Shown here one piece after another: positions 8,588 to 15,791 of a stretch of DNA of 64,000 nucleotides. How positions within the stretch are numbered: the first letter of the stretch is position 1; every line of letters starts with the position of its first letter. The position numbers and the translations under genes are program-made. The DNA is from Spongiactinospora rosea (lineage in GTDB: Bacteria > Actinomycetota > Actinomycetes > Streptosporangiales > Streptosporangiaceae). The notes beneath the pieces were generated by a model, which was not told the DNA's origin, made no database searches, and saw nothing but the letters and a program-made list of their open reading frames with translations. The stretch covers positions 62,001 through 126,000 of the forward strand of contig NZ_QMEY01000023.1 in NCBI RefSeq assembly GCF_003315795.1, in the 5' to 3' direction.

Positions 8588-9544
8588 ATGTTCGCCGTTA
8601 CAGCCACGCAGACCGATCCCGACAATCCGCTCGCTGGGCTGACGCTCGGCGAGCATCCGGACCCCGAGACCCCGGACGGGTGGACGACGGTCACCGTCAA
8701 GGCGGCCTCGCTGAATCACCATGATCTCTGGACGCTGAAGGGGGTGGGGATCAGCCAGGACCGCCTGCCGATCGTGCTCGGTTGCGATGCGGCCGGCCTG
8801 GACGAGGACGGTAACGAGGTCATCGTGCACGCGGTGATCGGCTCCGGGTCGGACGAGACGCTCGACCCGAAGCGGTCGCTGCTCTCCGAAGTACACGATG
8901 GGACGTTCGCCGAGCGGGTCGCGGTGCCCCGGCGGAACCTCGTGCCCAAGCCGGCCGCCCTCTCCTTCGCCGAGGCGGCGTGCCTGCCGACGGCGTGGCT
9001 GACCGCCTACCGGATGCTGTTCGCCAAGTCGGGCCTCGAACCTGGCTCGACCGTGCTGGTGCAGGGCGCGGGTGGAGGCGTCGCCACGGCGCTGATCGCG
9101 CTCGGCCGGGCGGGCGGCTATCGGGTGTGGGCCACGAGCAGGGCGCCGGAGAAGCGGGAACGTGCCCTCCAGCTCGGCGCGGAGCAGGCGTTCGAGACCG
9201 GAGCCAGGCTCCCGGAACGCGTGGACGCCGTCATGGAGACCGTCGGTCAGGCCACCTGGTCGCACTCGCTGAAGTCGCTGCGGCCGGGGGGCCGGATCGT
9301 CGTCTCCGGCGCGACCAGCGGTTATGCCCCGTCTGCCGAGCTGAACCGGGTGTTCTTCCTGCAGCTTTCGGTGGTCGGGTCCACGATGGGCGACCGGGAC
9401 CAGCTCGCCCGGCTGGCCACGTTCCTGGAGCAGACCGGAGTACGGCCGGTGATCGACCGGACGATGCCGCTTGCCGACGCCCGTGACGGGTTCGCGGCAA
9501 TGGCGGCGGGTGACCTGTTCGGCAAGGTCGTGTTCACCGTGTGA
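8588..9544 (+). CDS. Zinc-independent MDR-family quinone oxidoreductase-like protein
   Basis: A 318-residue medium-chain dehydrogenase/reductase. The N-terminal GroES-like half has SLNHHDLWTLKGVG and VLGCDAAG; the NAD(P)-binding half has VLVQGAGGGVATALIALG (about residues 155-172). The cysteine-rich structural zinc loop is absent, pointing to the quinone reductase branch using NADPH. The C-terminus (DLFGKVVFTV) is intact. It is alone on its strand and strikingly is flanked on both sides by degenerate copies of its own 3' end (8132-8457 and 9512-10140). Physiological substrate is unknown. Confidence 0.85.
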   Translation: MFAVTATQTDPDNPLAGLTLGEHPDPETPDGWTTVTVKAASLNHHDLWTLKGVGISQDRLPIVLGCDAAGLDEDGNEVIVHAVIGSGSDETLDPKRSLLSEVHDGTFAERVAVPRRNLVPKPAALSFAEAACLPTAWLTAYRMLFAKSGLEPGSTVLVQGAGGGVATALIALGRAGGYRVWATSRAPEKRERALQLGAEQAFETGARLPERVDAVMETVGQATWSHSLKSLRPGGRIVVSGATSGYAPSAELNRVFFLQLSVVGSTMGDRDQLARLATFLEQTGVRPVIDRTMPLADARDGFAAMAAGDLFGKVVFTV

Positions 9545-10140
9545 GGCATGGGCTGGGCTGATCGGACATATCCGGCCAGGTTCTGAAGGGCCCGCCGTGG
9601 GTCATATCCGGGCTTGGCCGGTTGCCGATATGGCCATATGGCGGGGTGGGACTCGGGGTGCCGGGCTTGCGGCGGCTAGAAGGACGTCGTACGCCTGGCA
9701 GCCGGTTCGGCAAGATCGTGTCACCGTGTGGGGCGAGCGCCGGCCAGACTTTAAGGGTTGGGTCGTGCTTGGGCTCGGCTGGTTGTCGTTGGCTATACGG
9801 CCGGGTGGGACTCGCAGTGGCCGGGCTGCGGTTGCTGGGGTGGGCGGCGTGCTTGTTGATTGTTTGGCGGCCGGTTCGGGGAATCGTGTTCGTTGTGTGA
9901 GGTGCGGGTGGGGCTGGGCGGGCAGGTCGTGAAGGGCTCGCCGTGTGAATCATGTCCGGGTTTGGGTGGTTGTCGTTGGGTGTACGGCGGGTGGGACTCG
10001 CGGGCCCCGGCTTTGGTGCTGAGCATGCGGCTGCTGGGATGGATGTCGTATTCGTTGTTCGCGGCGCTTGAACAGCCGGTTCGGCGAGATCGTGTTCAAC
10101 GTATGGGGCGAGCTTCGGCTAGATCCGGCCAGGTCCCAGA
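9512..10140 (+). repeat. Imperfect tandem repeats seeded by the oxidoreductase gene end
   Basis: The junction motif CTGTTCGGCAAGGTCGTG at the end of the gene recurs as CCGGTTCGGCAAGATCGTG (about 9702), CCGGTTCGGGGAATCGTG (about 9871) and CCGGTTCGGCGAGATCGTG (about 10077). Spacing is about 186, 169 and 204 bp. Between these anchors, similar blocks recur (GGGGTGGGACTCGGGGTGCC, GGTGGGACTCGCAGTGGCC, GGCGGGTGGGACTCGCGGGC). The units hold stops in all frames. This is about 3.5 worn copies of a unit made of the gene's last 30 bp plus its downstream flank, and it fills the space between the gene and the IS256 remnant. Confidence 0.6.
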
Positions 10141-10159
10141 GGGCGGGGCATCCCTGGGA

Positions 10160-10188
10160 CGGCGTACGTCGCGCGCCATCTGCGTGAG
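10160..10188. repeat. 29-bp exact repeat, copy 1
   Basis: Identical, base for base, to 11352-11380 inside the PadR regulator gene (core CGTACGTCGCGCGCCATC). This copy sits exactly at the upstream edge of the IS256 remnant. Both copies have the same orientation, 1,192 bp apart, so it may be a recombination junction. Confidence 0.7.
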
Positions 10189-10192
10189 GCAG

Positions 10193-10438
10193 ATCTGGTC
10201 GAATAATCCTCAAGAGCGGCTGAACAAGGAGATCCGCCGCCGCGCCGATGTGGTCGGCATCTTCCCGGATCGCGCGGCGATCATCCGCCTGGTCGGCGCC
10301 GTTTGGGCCGAGCAGACCGATGAGTGGGTGGAAGGGCGTTGTTACATGGGTCTGGACGTGCTGGCCAAAGCCCGGCTCCGGGTGATCGACGGCGACACAC
10401 CGGCACAAGACCCGTTGCCGCGGACACTTACCGCTTAA
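10193..10438 (+). mobile_element. IS256-family (Mutator-type) transposase C-terminal remnant
   Basis: IWSNNPQERLNKEIRRRADV, then GIFPDRAAIIRLVGAVWAEQ and EWVEGRCYMGLDVLAKARL, to a natural stop at 10436. This is the conserved C-terminal end of IS256-type transposases, including the last catalytic Glu region (NKEIRRR). About 80 residues remain of roughly 400; the rest is absent and replaced upstream by the 29-bp repeat and tandem repeats. No inverted terminal repeat was identified. The fragment itself is unusually well conserved compared with the surrounding debris. Confidence 0.75.
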
Positions 10439-10954
10439 CCTGGCCGAACAGGATCACGCGCAGGCTGTTTCATACACCACCTCCGTGGACGTGACCCTGG
10501 ACACGGGCGGGGGCCGGGATGGGCGGTTGTGGTGTTGAGCTGGCGGCTGGCGGAATGAATGTTGCACTCGCTGGTGGTTTGGTACCCGTGCTGTGGCGTA
10601 CGCATCCGCGTACGGCTGGAACGGGCGTGGCCCGTGGCCTGGGGGGCTTCAGCTTGCCGGGCTTGTAGCGCGTCGAGAGCCCGTGTCCGCGGCTGAGGTC
10701 GTGCTGTGCCTGGGGGGCACGGTTGATGCCGGGCTTGTGCAGAGCCGCCGGCTCATGTCTGTGGTCGGGCTGTTGCCGTGCGGGTGTTTTGGGGCTCCCG
10801 TTGGGCTCGTGCTGTGCCGGTGGCTCTCGCCTTCGGGTGGCGTCGGGTCGTGGTTGTGGCGCTTGGCTGGCGCCGGGCTCGTACCGCTGTGCTTGGGGCG
10901 GGGTGGGGGGGAAGGCGGAGCCGAGGATGGGGAGGCGGAGGCTTCCGAAGGTCA
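10439..10954. other. Gene-free GT-rich stretch holding a 72-bp minisatellite
   Basis: Between the IS256 remnant and the end of the PadR gene I find no credible gene. The stretch contains a 7-bp inverted repeat CGTACGC-ATCC-GCGTACG near 10600 and the 72-bp repeats described separately. Strong T/G bias on the plus strand suggests long degeneration. Confidence 0.4.
10659..10900. repeat. Degenerate 72-bp tandem repeat, three full units plus a partial
   Basis: Units start at 10659, 10731, 10803 and 10875, each opening with GGGCT(T/C)GT and recurring at exactly 72 bp. Internal similarity is only moderate. Read on the minus strand the period equals 24 codons and one frame stays open, giving a repeated (Y/H)(E/K)PG block, so it may derive from a repetitive coding sequence. 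No start codon or partner gene is visible, so I do not call a gene. Confidence 0.6.
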
Positions 10955-11740
10955 TCATCGGAGGACGTCGCGGATTCGGGTGCCCGCCTCGGTGAGGATG
11001 GCGCGGCACTGTTCGATCGCCGCCTCTGTCAGGGGGGTGTCGGAGGCGTCCTGGCGGACGCGGGCGACGAAGTCGGCGAGGGCGTCGCCCAGTTCGATGT
11101 CGAGGTCGGCCTGGTGGCCCGGGTCCTGGACTCCGCCGAAGGTGGTCCACACGTCGCTCCAGACGCGGCGCCACTCGCCGGTCCAGCGTTCGCTCTCGTC
11201 GCGGAGGTTGCGTGCCTGCCTGCGCCACTGCTCGCTGTGCTCCTTGGCCAGCCGCTGCCACTCGCGCTGCTGTTCGTGCTGCAGGCGCTTCCACTCGGCC
11301 TTCTGCTTGGCGGCCCGCCCGCGGCCGTCGTCCATTCCCGCGGTGGTCTCGCGGCGTACGTCGCGCGCCATCTGCGTGAGCTCCTCACGCAGCGACTTGA
11401 CCGTGTCGCGGACGTCTTCCTTGACCTCCCTGGCGATGTCGCGCACCGAGCGGGAGATCTCGACCTCCAGGTCGGCGATCTCGTCCATGCGGGCGGCGAG
11501 TTCGGCCCGGCCCTTGTCGGTCAGCGAGAAGACCTTCTTGCCCTCGATGACCTCGTGGGTGACCAGGCCCTCGTCCTCCAGGCGGGCCAGACGCGGGTAG
11601 ATCGTGCCGGGGGAGGGGGAGTAGACGCCGAGGAAGCGGTCCTGGAGCAGCCGGATCACCTCATAGCCGTGGCGCGGGCTCTCCTCGAGGAGCTTCAGCA
11701 GGTAGAGCCGGAGCCTGCCGTGGCCGAAGACGGGACTCAT
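10955..11740 (-). CDS. PadR-family transcriptional regulator with long coiled-coil tail
   Basis: A 261-residue regulator. Residues 1-85 are the PadR winged helix (LRLYLLKLLEESPRHGYEVI, SPGTIYPRLARLEDEGLV, KVFSLTDKGRAEL). Residues 85-200 are a long charged helix rich in Arg, Glu and Gln (EWKRLQHEQQREWQRLAKEH), a likely dimerising coiled coil, longer than in minimal PadR proteins. Its ATG overlaps the stop of the DUF4097 gene by 4 bp (ATGA), so it is translated from the same mRNA and probably represses it through the operator at 12721-12766. An internal 29-bp segment is duplicated exactly at 10160. Confidence 0.87.
   Translation of the reverse strand: MSPVFGHGRLRLYLLKLLEESPRHGYEVIRLLQDRFLGVYSPSPGTIYPRLARLEDEGLVTHEVIEGKKVFSLTDKGRAELAARMDEIADLEVEISRSVRDIAREVKEDVRDTVKSLREELTQMARDVRRETTAGMDDGRGRAAKQKAEWKRLQHEQQREWQRLAKEHSEQWRRQARNLRDESERWTGEWRRVWSDVWTTFGGVQDPGHQADLDIELGDALADFVARVRQDASDTPLTEAAIEQCRAILTEAGTRIRDVLR
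11352..11380. repeat. 29-bp exact repeat, copy 2 (inside PadR gene)
   Basis: Second copy of the exact repeat at 10160-10188. Here it is functional coding sequence on the minus strand (residues LTQMARDVRR region), so this is presumably the parent copy. Confidence 0.7.
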
Positions 11741-12681
11741 CGTGCGTCCGCCTCGCCTTCCGTGTTCTTGGTGGTGCGCGGATCGGTGGTGGTGTCGTGC
11801 AGGTCATCGAGATCGTCGACGTCGTCGAGGAGGTCGCCGGTCAGGAAGTCCCCTCGGATGAAGTCGTCGGCGTCGGACTTGTCGCGCGCCAGCAGGGCGA
11901 CGTCACCCGACACCGTGGTGGCCGACAGCGACGCCATGCCGCCGCCGAGCCTGCCCCGCAACGCCTTGGGTATCGGCGCCGGGAAGTCGCTCTGGATCTT
12001 GCGCAGCTCCGGGAAGCCGCTGTCCAGGCGGCCGGAGGTGGTACGCAGGGTCACGTCGGTGTCGACGTCGCGCGGGACCCGTACGACGATCGGGGCCGAG
12101 ATGCTGTTCAGGGTGACGTGGCCGGTGGGCGTGAGGTCGAGGTCGGCGGTGATCCGGCCGCTGACCGTCTTGGCCCGCAGCCGGCGCGGACGCCCGTCGG
12201 CGACGGTCAGCTCGCCGGAGACGCTGGTGAACGACAGGTCGCCGGTGAGGCCGCGGCTCTCCACGTCGCCGGAGACCGTCTCCGCGTGGATGTCGCCGCT
12301 CACCCCGTCGAGCACGATCTCGCCCGAGACGCTCTTCACGCTGGTGCGCTGCTCGAAACCGGCCACCAGCGCCGAGGCCGAGACGACCCCGGCCTGTACC
12401 GGGCAGTCGCGCGGCGCGGTGATCGTCAACTGGGCGACCCGCCGCTTCGACCGCAGCCAGCCGAGCAGGCCGTCCCAGGTGAGGTCCTTGTAGGCGATGG
12501 TGAGCGTGCCGTCGTCGTCGAGGGTGACGGTCAACGGCGGATCACCCACCTGGCTCACTTCCAGGCTGGGCGGGCCCTCGCTGGCCAGCACCGACAACCG
12601 ACCGGCCACGATCCATACGTTCACCTTGCTGACGGGGCCGAAGGTCAGTTGCTCCGGCCCATCGATGGTCCACTTTGGCAT
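11737..12681 (-). CDS. DUF4097-family beta-repeat protein
   Basis: A 314-residue protein starting MPKWTIDGPEQLTFGPVSKV. From about residue 90 to 270 it consists of short beta repeats with recurring SGE/SGD/SGR turns (KSVSGEIVLDGVSGDIHAET, VESRGLTGDLSFTSVSGEL), the adhesin-like right-handed beta-helix typical of DUF4097. The C-terminus is very acidic. No signal peptide or membrane span, so it acts in the cytoplasm. It is cotranscribed with the PadR gene (4-bp overlap), a frequent pairing in actinomycetes thought to respond to envelope or stress signals. An upstream in-frame extension exists but starts inside the promoter, so I use the ATG at 12681. Confidence 0.82.
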   Translation of the reverse strand: MPKWTIDGPEQLTFGPVSKVNVWIVAGRLSVLASEGPPSLEVSQVGDPPLTVTLDDDGTLTIAYKDLTWDGLLGWLRSKRRVAQLTITAPRDCPVQAGVVSASALVAGFEQRTSVKSVSGEIVLDGVSGDIHAETVSGDVESRGLTGDLSFTSVSGELTVADGRPRRLRAKTVSGRITADLDLTPTGHVTLNSISAPIVVRVPRDVDTDVTLRTTSGRLDSGFPELRKIQSDFPAPIPKALRGRLGGGMASLSATTVSGDVALLARDKSDADDFIRGDFLTGDLLDDVDDLDDLHDTTTDPRTTKNTEGEADAR

Positions 12682-12720
12682 GGCCCGCTTCACCCTTCTC
12701 GCGTCACATCGCCTTGTAAC

Positions 12721-12766
12721 AGACACGATATGTCGCGTCTGCCAAAAGTCAAGATGTATCGCGTCT
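12721..12766 (-). promoter_or_regulatory. Probable PadR operator pair upstream of the DUF4097-PadR operon
   Basis: AGACACGATATGTCGCGTCT (12721-12740) is an imperfect 20-bp palindrome, and a related half, GATGTATCGCGTCT, follows at 12753-12766. The core CGATATgTCG resembles the ATATCG-type dyads bound by PadR repressors. Location about 40 bp upstream of the DUF4097 start fits autorepression. Confidence 0.6.
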
Positions 12767-12806
12767 TCGGTCCGAAGGGGCCGTCTGCCGCCGGCCGTGC
12801 GGCGGG

Positions 12807-12986
12807 TTACTCGTCCTCGTCGTCGTCCAGCCGTGCCAGCCAGGTCGCCAGGCGCTCGACCGGGATCTCGAAGTCGGGATTGAGGTCGACGAACTCCCGC
12901 AGCCGCTCGGCCAGCCAGGTCACGCTGACCTCTTCCTCGCCGCGGCGCTCCACGAGCTCCTCGATGCCCCGATCGGTGAAGTACAT
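12807..12986 (-). CDS. Small conserved actinobacterial protein (DUF6104-like)
   Basis: A 59-residue protein, MYFTDRGIEELVERRGEEEV then TWLAERLREFVDLNPDFEIP and VERLATWLARL with an acidic tail DDDEDE. This layout matches the small actinobacterial family annotated DUF6104; function is unknown. A textbook ribosome site (GGCGAGGAGGGCG) lies just upstream of the ATG at 12986, and codon use is strongly GC3, supporting a real gene. It is divergent from nothing and lies upstream of the DUF4097-PadR operon on the same strand, separated by the operator region. Confidence 0.8.
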   Translation of the reverse strand: MYFTDRGIEELVERRGEEEVSVTWLAERLREFVDLNPDFEIPVERLATWLARLDDDEDE

Positions 12987-13201
12987 CGCCCTCCTCGCCG
13001 TTCGTGCCGTGTGCCCGATCCGGGGGCGACGGCCCGTTAATCAGCACCAAAAGTAGCAGTTGACGGCTCTGTCGAGATAAATGGGTTTGCCCGGTACGGG
13101 GGGAGAATCGGATCGTACCAAATCTAGGACGCAGCGTTATCGAGAGCATACTCTGGGTAATGCAAGTAGAGGCGCTCATTCCATGATCCAGGAGGTTCGA
13201 C

Positions 13202-13426
13202 ATGCGCCCCATTGCCCGAATATTCACTATCGCTGCCTTCACCGGCGGCCTGCTCGCCGCCGCCTCGGCCGCTTCGGTCGCGTCCGCGGCCATCAATCCC
13301 TCTGACCTGCTCAACTGCGCGCTGACCGGCGCCACCGAGCTCTCGACCGTGGCGGGCGATCCCGCCGCCCTGACCGGCGCGCCGGCGGAAGCGCCGCTGG
13401 TGAATTGTCTGGCCCCCGCCCCCTGA
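13202..13426 (+). CDS. Small secreted protein
   Basis: A 74-residue precursor with a clear Sec signal peptide (MRPIARIFTIAAFTGGLLAA then ASVASAA, likely cleavage after ASA near residue 29). The mature part is about 45 residues with two cysteines (NCAL and NCLAP) that could pair. Ribosome site AGGAGG lies 8 nt before the ATG. It is followed by a strong terminator, so it is a monocistronic unit. It resembles the small exported peptides of sporulating actinomycetes only in general form; I do not assign a family. Confidence 0.75.
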   Translation: MRPIARIFTIAAFTGGLLAAASAASVASAAINPSDLLNCALTGATELSTVAGDPAALTGAPAEAPLVNCLAPAP

Positions 13427-13444
13427 GCCGAATTCACGACAACG

Positions 13445-13475
13445 GGCCGCCGGGTGGCGACACCCGGCGGCCTTT
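13445..13475 (+). terminator. Rho-independent-type terminator
   Basis: Perfect 12-bp stem GGCCGCCGGGTG / CACCCGGCGGCC with a GCGA tetraloop followed by TTT, 18 bp after the stop of the small secreted protein gene. Confidence 0.85.
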
Positions 13476-13601
13476 CCTGCCGTGATATTCCGGGCTGCTT
13501 TTCGTAGAAGAAGATTCAGTCATTTACTCAAGGTTTCGGGCGGCACTTTGCCGGATACCTAGCGTGACAGCCCCTTCCCGTTACGTAATCCAAGGAGTCG
13601 C

Positions 13602-13778
13602 GTGAACATTCGAGCAGTGATCGTCGGTGCCGCGGCCACGGCGACCCTCGCCGTCGCCGCGATCGCCCCGGCTCCCGCCGCCCACGCCCAGTCCGGGATA
13701 AGTGACCCGGTCGGCTGGTTGATCTTCGACGTGCTCGTCGAGCAGCCCACCATCTACGTCATCCCACCACCGAAGTAG
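13602..13778 (+). CDS. Small secreted peptide precursor
   Basis: A 58-residue GTG-started frame: MNIRAVIVGAAATATLAVAA then PAPAAHAQ is a good signal peptide (cleavage after AHA near residue 29), leaving a 29-residue mature peptide, SGISDPVGWLIFDVLVEQPT followed by a Pro-rich end. AAGGAG lies 6 nt upstream of the GTG. The YqhA-family gene starts 9 nt after its stop, so they are probably one transcript. The mature peptide lacks cysteines. No family recognised. Confidence 0.72.
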   Translation: MNIRAVIVGAAATATLAVAAIAPAPAAHAQSGISDPVGWLIFDVLVEQPTIYVIPPPK

Positions 13779-13787
13779 GGGTCCGCG

Positions 13788-14417
13788 GTGCCCGCCCTCC
13801 ACCCGGTGCCGAGCGCACCGAACGCACAGGAAACGCCGACGAGCCGGCTGGGTTACTTCATGTTCCTCAGCCGATGGATTCAGGCCCCGCTCTACCTTGG
13901 ACTCATCGTCGCCCAGGTGGTCTACGTCTGGCGCTTCATGGTGGAGCTCAAACACCTGATCGTGCTGGGGTTCGGCGGCAAGGCCGCGGAGACCACCATC
14001 ATGCTGATCGTTCTCGCCCTGGTCGATGTCGTGATGATCTCGAATCTGCTGATCATGGTGATCATCGGCGGCTACGAGACCTTCGTCTCCCGGCTGCGCA
14101 TCGAGGGACATCCGGACCAGCCGCAATGGCTGTCCCACGTCAACGCCAACGTGCTCAAGGTCAAACTGGCCATGGCGATCATCGGCATCTCATCCATTCA
14201 CCTGTTGCAGATATTCATCAACGCCGGCCGTCCGGCCGTCACCGACAGGGAACTTCTATGGAAGACACTCATCCACCTGACATTCATTCTTTCGGCGGTC
14301 GCGCTGGCCCTGATCGACCGGTTCATGCAGGGCGGACGTCCCCAGCATGCGGGCAACCGCGCGATGGGCAACGTCGCGGACCAGCCGAACACCGGTCAAG
14401 ACCGGCGTATCGCCTGA
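13788..14417 (+). CDS. YqhA/UPF0114-family inner-membrane protein
   Basis: A 209-residue integral membrane protein with the family motif FLSRWIQAPLYLGLIVAQ at residues 25-43 and about four membrane segments (25-48, 70-95, 128-148, 160-178). UPF0114 proteins are widespread, of unknown function and possibly related to small transporters. GTG start 9 nt after the secreted-peptide gene. Its stop overlaps or abuts the next, secreted A/P-rich gene, suggesting an operon of envelope proteins. Confidence 0.82.
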   Translation: MPALHPVPSAPNAQETPTSRLGYFMFLSRWIQAPLYLGLIVAQVVYVWRFMVELKHLIVLGFGGKAAETTIMLIVLALVDVVMISNLLIMVIIGGYETFVSRLRIEGHPDQPQWLSHVNANVLKVKLAMAIIGISSIHLLQIFINAGRPAVTDRELLWKTLIHLTFILSAVALALIDRFMQGGRPQHAGNRAMGNVADQPNTGQDRRIA

Positions 14418-14431
14418 TCCGGCTGGGGGCG

Positions 14432-14851
14432 GTGGCCTGCGGGCTCGCCTTCGCGGGGGTACTGGCCGCGGCGATACCGGCGTCGGCCGGTGCGTACCAG
14501 GCCCAGGTCCCAAAGGCCCAGGTCCCAAAGGCCCGGGTCCTCGCGCTCACGCCCCCACCTGCGGCGCAGGCCCCGGCGGGGCCCGCTTCCGTCCCGGGGG
14601 CCGGTACGACGGGGACCACCCCGGCGGCCGAAGCGCCCGAGGCGGCAGAGCCCGCGGAGGCGCCGGAGGCCGCGCAGGCCGCACCGGCGGCTCCGCGCCC
14701 GTCGCTCATCGGCGACGTGGTGATCTTCAATGACGAGATCGTGGAACCGGTGTCGCTGCCGGTCACCACGTGTGGAGGAGTCGTGGCGCTGCTCAGTCGC
14801 CAGAAGCAGTCCTGCGACGGCGCATCCCGCGTCTCCGACGACGACGCCTGA
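14432..14851 (+). CDS. Secreted Ala/Pro-rich protein
   Basis: The frame ending at 14851 carries a hydrophobic export signal (VACGLAFAGVLAAAIPASAG), a low-complexity linker of Pro, Ala, Glu and Gly, and a C-terminal domain with LIGDVVIFNDEIVEPVSLPV and two or three cysteines (TTCGGV, QKQSCDG). I place the start at GTG 14432; CTG 14414, which overlaps the yqhA stop, would add basic residues better suited to a signal peptide. A 15-bp tandem duplication (CAGGTCCCAAAGGCC twice) lies at the mature N-terminus. Probably exported and attached or released at the cell surface. Confidence 0.6.
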   Translation: MACGLAFAGVLAAAIPASAGAYQAQVPKAQVPKARVLALTPPPAAQAPAGPASVPGAGTTGTTPAAEAPEAAEPAEAPEAAQAAPAAPRPSLIGDVVIFNDEIVEPVSLPVTTCGGVVALLSRQKQSCDGASRVSDDDA

Positions 14852-14934
14852 GACCGCGCCGGCCGGCCCCGTGCGATGACAGCCCCCGCCCCGCGCGGGG
14901 CCGGCCCGGCGCCCCAGCGGTCCCACGACCGCAA

Positions 14935-14980
14935 CAGCCCCTTGCCTCGACGGTCCGCCGAACGTCGTGGCAGGGGGCTG
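14935..14980 (+). terminator. Long imperfect hairpin, probable terminator
   Basis: CAGCCCCTTGCC and GGCAGGGGGCTG pair with one mismatch, and an inner CGACG/CGTCG continues the stem. It lies 84 bp after the secreted protein gene with no U-tract. Plausible end of the 13602-14851 transcript. Confidence 0.45.
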
Positions 14981-15019
14981 CCGCGTCTCTGCCCGGTCCG
15001 GCCGTGGCGGGGCAGTTCG

Positions 15020-15405
15020 TCTTGGAGGGCTGTCGCAAGTGGACGATCGCGAGGTCCGCGCCCGCTTCGGCGAACGCCTGTGCGATGGCGGCCGTTGTGG
15101 TGTATCGAGCAGGAGATCCGAATGCCGGACGTATCCCGCCGCCTCGGCGCGGTGCCGGTGTGCAGCACGTCGCGCGCGGCGGAATCCCGCAATGGGGCCG
15201 ATGCCCATGGGCGGAGGGGAGCGGTCCCGGTACGCATGCGCACCATGCAGCGTGGCGGACTCCTCATATCGGCTCCAGGCGTCCGCTGGAGACGACGTCG
15301 AGGGTGGCGGCCATGTTGGCCAGTACGGCTGGACGCCGGTCGTGCACGCGTGCCCAGGCGGATGCGCCGGGTCGTCTGAGCGAGGGCGGCCAAGGTGATC
15401 CGGCT
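15020..15405 (-). pseudogene. LLM-class flavin-dependent oxidoreductase remnant
   Basis: On the minus strand ITLAALAQTTRRIRLGT, then in another frame VLANMAATLDVVSSGRLE, and near the end IAQAFAEAGADLAIVHLRQP. These are N-terminal, middle and C-terminal pieces of luciferase-like monooxygenases of the F420- or FMN-dependent type, in the right order but with the central region shortened and several frame changes. The gene is dead. It occupies the otherwise gene-free gap between the YqhA operon and kgd. Confidence 0.6.
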
Positions 15406-15754
15406 TTCGCGGCGGGGCGTGGCCGGGTTGGCACCAAGAAGTGGCCGGGTTGGCCGCCAAGAAGTGGTCAAAGGTCCTGACGGGCTCGACAGATCCGGCT
15501 ATGTCGCGTTCTGCGGCAAAGTCTTGATCGCGAAGCGCATCTCGTAAAAGTGACCCGATGGGTGGAGCTCAGTAGCGGCGGCATCGGCGGCTGGAGGCCA
15601 TTGATCGGGGCGTAGGCCGACGCCGGCGGTGCCGGGCAGTGGTGAGGATGTCTGATGCCGACGGGATGACCGGCGCTCGCGGGGCACCGGGGGCGGTCGA
15701 ACGTTGATGGTGCGGTGCCTGCGGGCGATGGATGGCCGGTGAGGAGGGGAAAAA
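15406..15754. other. Gene-free spacer
   Basis: About 350 bp between the LLM remnant and the kgd terminator. No gene, repeat or promoter recognised on either strand. Confidence 0.35.
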
Positions 15755-15784
15755 GGAAAAGGCCCCCCGGAGGGGGCCTTTTCC
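15755..15784 (-). terminator. Strong terminator of kgd
   Basis: GGAAAAGGCCCCC and GGGGGCCTTTTCC form a 13-bp perfect stem around CGGA. On the minus strand it starts 7 bp after the kgd stop and ends in a U-run; A and T runs on both sides make it bidirectional. Confidence 0.9.
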
Positions 15785-15791
15785 CTTGGGG

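Noticed and set aside
9512..10900. Possible CRISPR array
   Set aside because: Repeat units are 72 or about 170-200 bp, degenerate throughout, with no conserved short repeat and unique spacers and no cas genes.
10470..11294. Minus-strand repetitive Pro-rich reading frame covering the 72-bp repeat
   Set aside because: It begins antisense-shifted inside the PadR gene with no ribosome site and no signal peptide; kept only as an observation about the repeat.
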